DNA from: Bacteroides muris (ex Afrizal et al. 2022)
Lineage (GTDB): Bacteria > Bacteroidota > Bacteroidia > Bacteroidales > Bacteroidaceae
Assembly: GCF_004793475.1 (NCBI RefSeq)
Contig: NZ_SRYZ01000020.1
Location: forward strand, 1-64,000
Length of the DNA stretch: 64,000 nucleotides
Direction of reading: 5' to 3'
Part shown: positions 9,276 to 17,525 of the stretch, one piece after another
Position numbering within the stretch: the first letter of the stretch is position 1
Layout: each line of letters starts with the position of its first letter
The notes under the pieces: generated by a model
What the model saw: only the letters and a program-made list of their open reading frames with translations
Databases searched by the model: none
Told to the model about the DNA's origin: nothing
Translations under genes and position numbers: made by a program

Positions 9276-11303
9276 ATGACTATGAAACTAAAAAAAACGC
9301 TACAGATTATACTTGCTTTATGTTTAGGCCTATGGATGATTTCATGCCAGCAGGAACATATCAAGTTGACCTCTCCAAATGGAAAACTTTCTTTAGAGTT
9401 TACACTTGATGAAGAAGGTGCTCCCCGATATTGTTTAAGACATGCGGGGAAGAATATTTTACTTCCTTCACGTCTGGGATTGGTTTTGAAGGATGCGCCA
9501 GATCTTTTGACCGGTTTCGTTCTAAAAGAAGTTAAGCATGATTCGCATAATGATGTGTGGCAACCAGTATGGGGGGAAGAGGCTGAAATTGTAAATCATT
9601 ATAATGAATTGAGGGTATGCCTCAAGGAAGAAACATCGTTGGAGCGGGAACTGAATATTATTTTTCGTCTTTTTGATGATGGGATAGGATTCCGGTATGA
9701 GTTCCCTCGCCAGCAACAGCTACAAGAGTTTCTTATTGATGACGAAGTGACTGAATTCGTTTTTCCTGCAGATTATGATGCTTGGAGTATTCCAGTGAAA
9801 GGAGTTCGTTTTTACGAAGCCTTATTTGAGAAAAAACCTCTTAGTAAGATGGGATGGGTAAGCACTCCGGTGACGATTGAGACAACAGATAGCCTTTATT
9901 TGGCTATTCATGAAGCAAATCTTACAGATTATGCTGCCATGAACTTGAAGCCGGTTGAACAACTTGAAGATAATAAAACGGTTACATTACGTGCGGCTCT
10001 TACACCTTGGAGTACAGGTGAGAAAGTACGTGTTACCGATACCCGTGTATCTCCTTGGCGTACAATGATAGTGGCTGAATCTGCCGGTGATTTGCTTCTT
10101 TCCCGTCTCATGTTAAATCTTAATGAACCTTGTCGTATAACCGATACTTCCTGGATACAACCTATGCGCTATATTGGAATTTGGTGGACTTATCACATGA
10201 AGCATAACACCTGGCATGCCGGTCCCCATCATGGGGCCACAACAGAGAATACAATGCGTCACATCGATTTTGCTGCTGCCAATAATTTGGGAGGTGTACT
10301 GGTGGAAGGGTGGAATGAAGACTGGGCTACTTGGAAATTTAGTTTCACAAAACCTTATACCGATTTTGATATACAACGTATTACTGATTATGGGCGTAGC
10401 AAAGGAGTAGCTTTGATAGGACATCATGAAACTGGCGGTAATGTTTCCAATTATGAAAATCAGATGGAAGATGGTTTCAAGTTCTATGAGAAATATGGTG
10501 TGCATCAAGTAAAAACGGGTTATGTGGGCGATTTGCTTGATGGGAAAGAATATCATAGCAGTCAGTTTGGTGTACTTCATTATCGCAAGGTAATAGAGGC
10601 TGCTGCCCGTCACCGTATCTGTATTGATAATCATGAACCGGTGATTCCTACAGGTTTGCAGCGTACTTTTCCTAATCTGATGACACAAGAGGGGGTACGT
10701 GGACAAGAATGGGACGCTTGGGATGTAGATGGTGGAAATCCTCCTTCTCATACCGTAATATTGCCTTTCACTCGTGGGTTGGCAGGCCCGATGGACTTTA
10801 CACCGGTGACGTTTCGGTTTGTTAACGATGTAATGCCACAGACACGTGTACATACCACACTGGCCAAACAATTGGCGCTGTTTGTGGTGCTCTATTCACC
10901 GTTACAAATGGCTTCGGATGAAATAGAGAATTACGAGGCTAATCCGGAACCTTTTAATTTTATAGTATCTTGTCCTACAGATTGGAGCAGAACAGTGGTG
11001 CCGGAAGCATGCATTGGCAGTTATGTTACTATTGCCCGTTGCGATAAAGGAGAGGGATGCTGGTATATAGGCAGCATCACGGGAGATGAGGAACGAACGG
11101 CTAATATCAGTCTGTCTTTTCTCGATACAGATAAAAGATATCTGGCTACTATTTATCGTGATGCTCCTGAGTCCGATTATGAGACATGTCCTGCTGCTAT
11201 ACTTATAGAAGAGCGCGAAGTGACTTATAGTGATACCCTCACCATTCGGCAAGCACGTAGTGGAGGAACTGCCGTACGTCTGTGTCCTATAAAAGACAGT
11301 TGA
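9276..11303 (+). CDS. GH97 glycoside hydrolase, SusB-type (inverting) lipoprotein
   Basis: Family GH97, which contains alpha-glucosidases such as SusB. The three carboxylates of inverting members are at Glu385 (HHET), Glu454 (NHEP) and Glu478 (RGQE), with the last two 24 residues apart as in B. thetaiotaomicron SusB (E508/E532). The site of the retaining-type Asp nucleophile is Gly here (VKTGYVGD). The lipobox WMISC (Cys24) indicates a lipoprotein. Start may be 9276 or the Met two codons later. It is the last gene of the plus-strand locus, 29 bp after the fusion hydrolase, and converges on ppk with only 27 bp between them. Alpha-glucoside hydrolysis is likely; alpha-galactoside is less likely given the inverting residue set. 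Confidence 0.9.
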   Translation: MTMKLKKTLQIILALCLGLWMISCQQEHIKLTSPNGKLSLEFTLDEEGAPRYCLRHAGKNILLPSRLGLVLKDAPDLLTGFVLKEVKHDSHNDVWQPVWGEEAEIVNHYNELRVCLKEETSLERELNIIFRLFDDGIGFRYEFPRQQQLQEFLIDDEVTEFVFPADYDAWSIPVKGVRFYEALFEKKPLSKMGWVSTPVTIETTDSLYLAIHEANLTDYAAMNLKPVEQLEDNKTVTLRAALTPWSTGEKVRVTDTRVSPWRTMIVAESAGDLLLSRLMLNLNEPCRITDTSWIQPMRYIGIWWTYHMKHNTWHAGPHHGATTENTMRHIDFAAANNLGGVLVEGWNEDWATWKFSFTKPYTDFDIQRITDYGRSKGVALIGHHETGGNVSNYENQMEDGFKFYEKYGVHQVKTGYVGDLLDGKEYHSSQFGVLHYRKVIEAAARHRICIDNHEPVIPTGLQRTFPNLMTQEGVRGQEWDAWDVDGGNPPSHTVILPFTRGLAGPMDFTPVTFRFVNDVMPQTRVHTTLAKQLALFVVLYSPLQMASDEIENYEANPEPFNFIVSCPTDWSRTVVPEACIGSYVTIARCDKGEGCWYIGSITGDEERTANISLSFLDTDKRYLATIYRDAPESDYETCPAAILIEEREVTYSDTLTIRQARSGGTAVRLCPIKDS

Positions 11304-11330
11304 GCCGGAGGTATATTGGGGCAGAGTTGT

Positions 11331-13391
11331 TTATATTTTCTCTCTCAAGTATTCATAAAAGGTATATTGCGACCGTACCTTCTCCTTTTGCGGTCGTGAC
11401 GACTTCCAGCGGTTTCGCAACTGGTCGTCCACAAAGCAGGCTTTCCGTTTGTCCGACAGTTGTATGGATAGCATATCGATGAGCTCTTGCTTCAAGTCCG
11501 GGTCCAGAATGGGGGTGACGGCTTCGATACGGCGGTACAAGTTACGCCGCATCCAGTCCGGCGAGCCGAGGAAGAGCTTGGGTGCGCCGCCGTTGCCGAA
11601 GTACCACACACGGGCATGTTCCAGAAAGGTATCCACAATGCGTGTCACGCGGATGTTGCGGCTGTACTCCTTTCCGGGGATGAGGCAGCAGATGCCGCGG
11701 ACAATGAGGTCTATCTCTACACCGGCTTGCGAGGCTTCGTAGAGGCGGTCTATCATGGCGGGGTCTTGCAGGGCATTCATCTTTAGGATAATCCGTCCCC
11801 GTTTGCCTTGTTGGGCGAGTTGCATCTCGTGGCTGATGAGACGGTTCAGTTCCGGTATCAAGTTGAAACGGGCCACAAGCAGGCGGTGGAACACCGGATT
11901 TTCCTTTCCCTGCAGAGTACGGAACAAGTTATGCAAGTCGTTTACAATCATCGGATTGCAGGTGAATAGTCCGCTGTCGGCATAGAGGGTGGCGGTCTTT
12001 TCGTTGAAGTTGCCGGTGCTGATGTAGGCGTAGCTTGTCAGTTTGCGCCCTTCCTTGTTGCGGCGTAGCACGAGGGCTACTTTGGCATGTACCTTCAGTC
12101 CCGGTATGCTGTAGATGATATTGATGCCTGCGGCCTTCATCATTTCGGCGGTGGCGAGGTTGTTCTCCTCATCGAAGCGTGCTTTCAGTTCTACAAAGAC
12201 GGTGACTTTCTTTCCGTTCTGTGCGGCGGCTATCAGGGTGTTGATGACGGTGGAGTTCTCTGCCACACGATACTGGGTCACCATGATTTCACGTACGGTG
12301 GGTTCGTGGACGGCTTCATATAGGAAATGGATGAAGTGGTCGAAGGAGTGGTAGGGATAATGCAGCAGCAAGTCTTTTTTCTCCACGTAGCGGAAGATGG
12401 ATTCGCGTTCGTCCAGGCAGGTCAGCTTCATGGGCTGGGGTTTCTTGATGGGACGCACGCTCTGGTTGGGATTGGGCAGATGCCGCAAATCTTCCATGTT
12501 GAGGTGCTTGTCGCCCGGAACCATCTCCCGGCGGTCTATGCGGTAGGCATCTACCAGAAAGTCGAGGAAGTCCTGAGGCATGGCGCGGTCGTATACAAAA
12601 CGGCACACGGCGCCTATCTTGCGTTTCTTTACCTTCTTCTTCACCTGTTCGATGATTTCGGAGGTATTGGCGGCATCGTCTATCAGAATATCCGCATCGC
12701 GTGAAATCTTGATGCAATAACTGCTGTCCACTTCGTAACCGGGGAAGATGGTATCCAGATTGGCCTTGATGATGTCTTCAATGAACATCAGATAATAGTC
12801 TTTTCCCACCTTGGGCAACTGGATGAAGCGCGGCACTTTGCTGTACGGCAGTTTCATCACGAAATACTGGATGCGGTTTGGAGAACCGACGGGAGCTCCT
12901 TTCAGATGAAGCCGCACGGCCAGATAGAGACGGTTGTCGCGCAGGAATGAAATCACCTTGTCCTTGCTTACGGGCACCGGAGCCAGATAGGGGAATATCT
13001 CTTCACGGAAGAAGCTGCGCACGAAGTCGTGGTGAAACGGTTCCACGTTGCGGCTTTGATAGAATATGATGTGATGTTTCCGCAGGGCGGGCAGTATCTT
13101 CTGTTCGTAAATGCGGATACGCTCCTCCAGTTGGCGGTTGACTTCCCGGTTGATTTCATCTACCAGCTCGGTAGCGGATTGCACACTCTCTTCGTCGCTT
13201 TGCGAGGCTCCGGTGGCTATGGCCTTATGGTCGGCCACACGTATCTTGTAGAATTCTTCCAGATTGGAGGAGTATATGGAAATAAAGTTGATGCGTTCGT
13301 ATAATGGCAGTGTATCGTCTTCGGCTTCCAGCAGCACGCGGTAGTTGAAAGACAGCCAGCTGATGTCACGTTTGAAATATCTGTTCTCCAT
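11331..13391 (-). CDS. ppk: Polyphosphate kinase 1
   Basis: PPK1 makes polyphosphate reversibly from ATP. Full length at 686 residues, beginning 'RDISWLSFNYRVL' as is typical. Both catalytic histidines are present at exactly the E. coli positions: His435 (KVHAKVAL) and His592 (EHARVWYFG); the 'STGNFNEKTA' block follows the first. Cytoplasmic, inner-membrane-associated in related bacteria. It is transcribed from a near-consensus promoter (13425-13456, minus) that sits back to back with that of the divergent phosphodiesterase gene. Confidence 0.97.
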   Translation of the reverse strand: MENRYFKRDISWLSFNYRVLLEAEDDTLPLYERINFISIYSSNLEEFYKIRVADHKAIATGASQSDEESVQSATELVDEINREVNRQLEERIRIYEQKILPALRKHHIIFYQSRNVEPFHHDFVRSFFREEIFPYLAPVPVSKDKVISFLRDNRLYLAVRLHLKGAPVGSPNRIQYFVMKLPYSKVPRFIQLPKVGKDYYLMFIEDIIKANLDTIFPGYEVDSSYCIKISRDADILIDDAANTSEIIEQVKKKVKKRKIGAVCRFVYDRAMPQDFLDFLVDAYRIDRREMVPGDKHLNMEDLRHLPNPNQSVRPIKKPQPMKLTCLDERESIFRYVEKKDLLLHYPYHSFDHFIHFLYEAVHEPTVREIMVTQYRVAENSTVINTLIAAAQNGKKVTVFVELKARFDEENNLATAEMMKAAGINIIYSIPGLKVHAKVALVLRRNKEGRKLTSYAYISTGNFNEKTATLYADSGLFTCNPMIVNDLHNLFRTLQGKENPVFHRLLVARFNLIPELNRLISHEMQLAQQGKRGRIILKMNALQDPAMIDRLYEASQAGVEIDLIVRGICCLIPGKEYSRNIRVTRIVDTFLEHARVWYFGNGGAPKLFLGSPDWMRRNLYRRIEAVTPILDPDLKQELIDMLSIQLSDKRKACFVDDQLRNRWKSSRPQKEKVRSQYTFYEYLREKI

Positions 13392-13411
13392 GGTGTTGAT
13401 GTGTTAATCAC

Positions 13412-13442
13412 ATTGTATTCTCCCCAAATATAATTACCTTTG
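13412..13442 (+). promoter_or_regulatory. Promoter of the YfcE-type phosphodiesterase gene
   Basis: ATTG (13412-13415), 19 bp, then TACCTTTG (13435-13442), about 20 bp before the ATG. It matches the Bacteroides -33/-7 pattern and overlaps the divergent ppk promoter. Confidence 0.7.
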
Positions 13443-13456
13443 TCCTAATAAACAAA
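13425..13456 (-). promoter_or_regulatory. ppk promoter, near-consensus Bacteroides type
   Basis: On the minus strand TTTG (13456-13453), 20 bp, then TATATTTG (13432-13425), about 34 bp before the ppk start. It overlaps the plus-strand promoter at 13412-13442, and the two -7 elements are only 2 bp apart. Confidence 0.75.
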
Positions 13457-13462
13457 GGAAAA

Positions 13463-13957
13463 ATGACAAAAGTTGGTTTGTTATCAGATACGCATGGTTA
13501 CTGGGATGAAAAGTACCTGCAATATTTCGAGTCTTGTGACGAAATCTGGCACGTCGGTGACATCGGTTCGCTGGAAGTGGCACAGAAGCTGGCGGCTTTC
13601 CGTCCCTTCCGTGCCGTGTATGGCAATATTGACGGGCAGGAGATACGGCAGCTCTATCCGCAGATTCTCCGTTTCACGGTAGATGGGGCAGAAGTGCTGA
13701 TGAAACATATCGGCGGTTATCCCGGCAACTACGACCCTTCCATCAAAGGCAGCATTCTGGTGCGTCCACCCAAATTGTTCATCAGCGGGCACTCACATAT
13801 ACTGAAGGTGAAGTATGACAAGACGTTGGACGTGCTGCACATCAATCCGGGTGCTGCGGGCATTCAAGGTTTCCATAAGGTACGTACGATGGTACGCTTT
13901 GCGGTTGATGGGGGAACGTTCAAGGATTTGGAGGTGATAGAACTTGCTGACCGATGA
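13463..13957 (+). CDS. Small metallophosphoesterase (YfcE/MJ0936 family phosphodiesterase)
   Basis: Calcineurin-like fold, 164 residues, no signal peptide, hence cytoplasmic. All metal motifs are visible in order: SDTHG near the N-terminus, GDIG, GNID, KHIGGYP, and SGHSH before the end. Members hydrolyse phosphodiesters in vitro; the physiological substrate is usually unknown. A purine-rich RBS (AAAGGAAAA) precedes the ATG. Monocistronic; the following 430 bp are gene-free and contain repeat array A. Confidence 0.88.
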   Translation: MTKVGLLSDTHGYWDEKYLQYFESCDEIWHVGDIGSLEVAQKLAAFRPFRAVYGNIDGQEIRQLYPQILRFTVDGAEVLMKHIGGYPGNYDPSIKGSILVRPPKLFISGHSHILKVKYDKTLDVLHINPGAAGIQGFHKVRTMVRFAVDGGTFKDLEVIELADR

Positions 13958-13988
13958 CGTAGCTTGTTTATTATCAGCAGACTGTATT

Positions 13989-14208
13989 TACGGATTGTTT
14001 ACTCTACAGTGTAAAAGCCGTTACATTCTAATGTAAATCTCGTTACACTGTAGGGTAAATCTCGTTACACTATAGGGTAAATCTCGTTACACTATAGGGT
14101 AAATGCCGTTACGTGCTAAGGTAAAGACCGTTTCATCAAGGGGTGATGGCTGTTGCGCACTGAAGTAATGTCCGTTGTCTGCTGGGGTGAATGGCGTATC
14201 TTTTTGAA
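13989..14208. repeat. Array A: 22-bp tandem dyad repeats
   Basis: At least nine units start at 14011, 14033, 14055, 14077, 14099, 14121, 14143, 14165 and 14187, with strict 22-bp spacing; a worn unit lies at 13989. The unit core is GTAA-N6-TTAC, followed by a second symmetric element CTATAG, so there are two dyad centres per unit, 11 bp apart. Units at 14033-14098 are nearly identical and the array decays to the right. There are no spacers, so it is not CRISPR. The rest of the gap 13958-14387 holds only the rfbA promoter. Confidence 0.9.
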
Positions 14209-14291
14209 ATAAGCAAAACAATGTACCGGAGTAAGCAAAGCAACGAAGCAAAAAGATGAAACCAAGCCTTCACTTAATCGAATTTTTCCAT

Positions 14292-14299
14292 TATCTTTG
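14292..14299 (+). promoter_or_regulatory. rfbA -7 promoter element TATCTTTG
   Basis: Perfect TAnnTTTG match 88 bp before the rfbA ATG. No clear TTTG is seen 19-21 bp upstream, so only the -7 element is claimed. Confidence 0.5.
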
Positions 14300-14387
14300 T
14301 GCCCGAATAGCAAGTAGAGCCGTGGGGCATCGTCCTCCTTCTTATTTTATTCTCCATTTTGAAGTATCACCGAAAAAGAACTGAAAT

Positions 14388-15260
14388 ATGAAAGGAATTA
14401 TTCTTGCAGGTGGCAGTGCCACTCGTCTCTATCCGTTGTCCAAGGCTATCTCCAAGCAGATAATGCCTGTCTATGACAAACCGATGATATACTATCCGCT
14501 CTCTACATTGATGTTGGCGGGAATTCGCGAAGTGCTTATCATCTCTACTCCACGTGACTTGTCCATGTTCCGCGAGCTGCTGGGAACCGGCGAAGAACTC
14601 GGCATGTCCTTTTCCTATAAGATACAAGAGAATCCCAATGGACTGGCACAAGCCTTTGTGCTGGGTGCAGAGTTCTTGGACGGCGGACCGGGATGCCTCA
14701 TCTTGGGCGACAACATGTTCTACGGTCAAGGCTTCTCGGCCATGCTGAAGCGTGCCGCTTCCATCGACAAAGGGGCCTGCATCTTCGGTTATTACGTCAA
14801 GGACCCCCGTGCCTACGGTGTTGTGGAGTTTGATGCCAACGGCAAAGCCATTTCGCTGGAAGAGAAACCCGCAGAACCTAAAAGTAACTACGCCGTCCCC
14901 GGTCTTTACTTCTACGATTCCACCGTGACAGAGAAAGCCGCTTCCTTGAAGCCCTCCGCCCGCGGCGAATACGAAATTACCGACCTCAACCGTCTCTATC
15001 TGAATGAAGGTACGCTGAAAGTGGAACTCTTCGGCCGTGGTTTTGCCTGGCTTGATACAGGCAACTGCGACAGCTTGCTGGAAGCCAGTAATTTTGTGGC
15101 TACCATCCAGAACCGCCAAGGTTTCCGTGTCAGCTGTATCGAAGAGATTGCTTGGCGCAAGGGCTGGATAGATGTAGACCAGTTGTATCGTCTGGGCGAA
15201 CAGCTTGGCAAGACCGAGTATGGCAAATATCTGATGGAGTTGGCCGAGTCGAAACGCTGA
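14388..15260 (+). CDS. rfbA: Glucose-1-phosphate thymidylyltransferase
   Basis: First enzyme of dTDP-L-rhamnose synthesis: glucose-1-phosphate + dTTP to dTDP-glucose + PPi. The nucleotidyltransferase signature '[15 protein letters not shown]' stands at the N-terminus, with '[15 protein letters not shown]' after it, 'LGDNMFYG' in the centre, and the sugar-binding 'EEKP' motif. 290 residues, the normal length. Followed after 97 bp by rfbB; rfbC and rfbD are not in the window. Codon use is richer in G/C than in the neighbouring sus loci, as expected for a well-expressed core gene. Also known as rmlA. Confidence 0.97.
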   Translation: MKGIILAGGSATRLYPLSKAISKQIMPVYDKPMIYYPLSTLMLAGIREVLIISTPRDLSMFRELLGTGEELGMSFSYKIQENPNGLAQAFVLGAEFLDGGPGCLILGDNMFYGQGFSAMLKRAASIDKGACIFGYYVKDPRAYGVVEFDANGKAISLEEKPAEPKSNYAVPGLYFYDSTVTEKAASLKPSARGEYEITDLNRLYLNEGTLKVELFGRGFAWLDTGNCDSLLEASNFVATIQNRQGFRVSCIEEIAWRKGWIDVDQLYRLGEQLGKTEYGKYLMELAESKR

Positions 15261-15357
15261 CGGAATGAGGATGTGCCTATATGTTTCTGTCGCCCCTTAT
15301 TCTGGTACTATTATTTACTTTAGTTATTTCATTAATCATTAATCGCTAATCATTTTC

Positions 15358-16500
15358 ATGAAAACCTATCTCGTAACCGGTGCTGCCGGATTTATCGGTG
15401 CCAATTATATTAAATACATCCTGGCAAAACATAATGATATTGAAGTGGTGATACTGGATGCCCTGACATATGCAGGCAATCTGGGTACCATTGCCAACGA
15501 CATTGACGACGAACGTTGCTTCTTTGTAAAAGGCGACATTTGCGACCGTGTGCTTGCCGATGAACTGTTTGCTAAATATAAATTCGATTACGTGGTGAAC
15601 TTTGCTGCCGAAAGCCACGTAGACCGTAGCATAGAGAATCCCCAACTTTTCCTGATGACCAACATTCTGGGTACACAGAACCTGCTTGACGCCGCCCGCC
15701 GTGCCTGGGTCACGGGTAAGGACGATTCCGGTTATCCTACTTGGCGTAAAGGCGTCCGTTACCATCAGGTATCTACCGACGAAGTTTACGGTTCGCTTGG
15801 TGCCGAAGGTTACTTCACGGAGCAAACTCCGCTTTGTCCGCACAGCCCCTACAGCGCCAGCAAGACGAGTGCCGATATGGTAGTGATGGCCTATCACGAC
15901 ACCTATAAGATGCCCGTTACCATTACCCGTTGCTCTAATAACTATGGTCCTTACCACTTCCCGGAAAAATTGATTCCGCTCATCATCAAGAATATCCTCG
16001 AAGGCAAGAACCTCCCTGTCTATGGCGACGGCAGTAACGTGCGTGACTGGCTCTACGTAGAAGACCACTGTAAAGCCATCGACCTCGTTGTCCGCGAGGG
16101 TGTGGAAGGCGAGGTGTACAACGTAGGCGGTCACAACGAAAAGACCAATCTTGAAATTGTAAAGCTCACCATTGCCACTGTCCGCCGCTTGATGGAAGAG
16201 ACTCCCCGTTACCGCGAAGTATTGAAGAAGCAAGTAAAAGCAGCCGACGGTACGATTGATACCAGCTGGATAAACGAAGGCCTTATCACCTTCGTCAAAG
16301 ACCGTTTGGGCCACGACCAACGTTATGCCATAGACCCCACAAAGATTACCAATGCCCTGGGCTGGTATCCGGAGACGAAGTTCGAGGTCGGTATCGTGAA
16401 AACTATCGAATGGTATCTGAACAACCAGCCGTGGGTGGAAGAAGTGACCAGCGGTGACTATCAGAAGTATTACGAACAGATGTATGGAGGTAAGGGTTAA
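15358..16500 (+). CDS. rfbB: dTDP-glucose 4,6-dehydratase
   Basis: Second enzyme of the dTDP-rhamnose pathway, an extended short-chain dehydrogenase using NAD. Glycine-rich loop GAAGFIG at residues 8-14, catalytic Tyr165 and Lys169 (YSASK), and 'STDEVYG' before them. 380 residues, slightly longer than E. coli RmlB because of an insertion near residue 110-125 ('WVTGKDDSGYPTWRKG') that is common in Bacteroidales. Ends just before an inverted repeat and converges with menA. Confidence 0.97.
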   Translation: MKTYLVTGAAGFIGANYIKYILAKHNDIEVVILDALTYAGNLGTIANDIDDERCFFVKGDICDRVLADELFAKYKFDYVVNFAAESHVDRSIENPQLFLMTNILGTQNLLDAARRAWVTGKDDSGYPTWRKGVRYHQVSTDEVYGSLGAEGYFTEQTPLCPHSPYSASKTSADMVVMAYHDTYKMPVTITRCSNNYGPYHFPEKLIPLIIKNILEGKNLPVYGDGSNVRDWLYVEDHCKAIDLVVREGVEGEVYNVGGHNEKTNLEIVKLTIATVRRLMEETPRYREVLKKQVKAADGTIDTSWINEGLITFVKDRLGHDQRYAIDPTKITNALGWYPETKFEVGIVKTIEWYLNNQPWVEEVTSGDYQKYYEQMYGGKG

Positions 16501-16538
16501 GGTTTAGGGATTAGGGTCTAACCGCTAATCCTTAACCC
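16493..16538. terminator. Inverted repeat between convergent rfbB and menA
   Basis: GGGTTAAGG (16493-16501) pairs with CCTTAACCC (16530-16538), with a further GGATTAG/CTAATCC pairing inside. It lies between two converging genes, so a bidirectional terminator is likely although no long T-run follows. Confidence 0.5.
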
Positions 16539-16546
16539 CTAACCTC

Positions 16547-17458
16547 TCAATTCAGCGCCACAGCTAGCAGCAATCCTAGGAACAGCATATTGCGCGACGT
16601 CTCGCCCAGTATGCTGTTCAGCTTTTTACCGCTACCTATGTTCACCATCTTGCGCCACGTCAGTGCGTGCATGTATAGATAGACGCAGGGAGCCCAGATA
16701 AATTCCAGCGGAGTCAGCTTACCTGTATAGACAAACCGGAAGCAGAGTAGCATGGCGGCGATGCCCAATGCCAGATACATATTTTCACCGAACTTTTTGC
16801 CGTAGCGCACCACCAGCGTACACTTGCCGCTCACGGCATCCTGCTCGCGGTCGCGATAGTTGTTTACCATCAGCAAGGTGTCTATGGCGAGGCCACTGAC
16901 GAGCGACAGCACCAGCACATCCATATTCAGCGTATAGGCCTGCACGTAGTAGGTGCCGCATACGGGCACGAGGCCGAAGAACACCAGTACCAGCACGTCG
17001 CCCCATCCCCGATAGGAGAGCAGCGTGGTATAGAGGAAAGCAAACAGTATGCATACCACGCCCAGCACCACCAGTTCCCAGCCTCCGTGGGGCAGCTGCC
17101 CCCAGACGGTGGACAACACTGCCAGCCCTGCCAGACAAGACAGTGTCAGTGCGATGACGATACCGATTTTCATGGTCGCCGGTGTAATCCAGCCTTCGGC
17201 GCAGGCGCGCTGCGGACCCAGGCGGTCTTCCCGGCGGTCGGTCCCTTTCAGAAAGTCGAAGAGGTCGTTGATAAAGTTGGCGGCAATCTGCATACCGCAG
17301 GCAAAGAGGGCACACAGCAGGGCAGGGGCGGTCTTGAACTGTCCGTCGCTGAAGGCAAGGGCACTGCCCAGCAATACCGGGATGATGGCTCCCGTCAACG
17401 TCTTGGGGCGGGCGGCGAGAAACCATGCGTAGGGTGAGTTCTGTTTAATCTCGTTCAT
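16547..17458 (-). CDS. menA: 1,4-dihydroxy-2-naphthoate polyprenyltransferase
   Basis: Integral membrane UbiA-family prenyltransferase that attaches the isoprenoid tail in menaquinone synthesis, the quinone Bacteroides uses for fumarate respiration. The Mg-diphosphate motif 'NFINDLFDF' followed by 'KGTDRREDRLGPQR' is present near residues 62-85, with a second Asp-rich motif 'DTLLMVNNYRDREQD' near 190. About eight or nine membrane segments, 303 residues. Other men genes are not in the window. Confidence 0.95.
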   Translation of the reverse strand: MNEIKQNSPYAWFLAARPKTLTGAIIPVLLGSALAFSDGQFKTAPALLCALFACGMQIAANFINDLFDFLKGTDRREDRLGPQRACAEGWITPATMKIGIVIALTLSCLAGLAVLSTVWGQLPHGGWELVVLGVVCILFAFLYTTLLSYRGWGDVLVLVFFGLVPVCGTYYVQAYTLNMDVLVLSLVSGLAIDTLLMVNNYRDREQDAVSGKCTLVVRYGKKFGENMYLALGIAAMLLCFRFVYTGKLTPLEFIWAPCVYLYMHALTWRKMVNIGSGKKLNSILGETSRNMLFLGLLLAVALN

Positions 17459-17489
17459 CGTAGTTCCAATTTAGTTCGGCATCTGCCGG

Positions 17490-17497
17490 CAAAAATA
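17490..17497 (-). promoter_or_regulatory. Likely menA -7 element TATTTTTG
   Basis: On the minus strand TATTTTTG at 17497-17490, about 32 bp before the menA start, fits TAnnTTTG. No upstream TTTG is evident. Confidence 0.4.
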
Positions 17498-17508
17498 CTG
17501 AAAATCCC

Positions 17509-17516
17509 TATATTTG
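17509..17516 (+). promoter_or_regulatory. -7 element TATATTTG directly before a lipoprotein gene
   Basis: Exact TAnnTTTG match ending 9 bp before the first ATG (17526). If transcription starts the usual few bases downstream, the mRNA has almost no leader. Confidence 0.5.
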
Positions 17517-17525
17517 CACCCACTT

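Noticed and set aside
9276-11303. Retaining GH97 alpha-galactosidase
   Set aside because: The nucleophile Asp position is Gly and all three inverting-type Glu residues are present.
14011-14208. Array A as a CRISPR array
   Set aside because: Units are contiguous with no unique spacers, and there are no cas genes in the window.
14367-15119. 250-codon open frame opposite rfbA
   Set aside because: Shadow of the strongly biased rfbA coding sequence.
15346-16320. 324-codon open frame opposite rfbB
   Set aside because: It mirrors the codon bias of rfbB on the other strand; no start signals and no protein family recognised.
17514-17525. TTG start four codons upstream of the metallophosphoesterase ATG
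   Set aside because: It lies inside the TATATTTG promoter element; the lipoprotein signal starts properly at the ATG.
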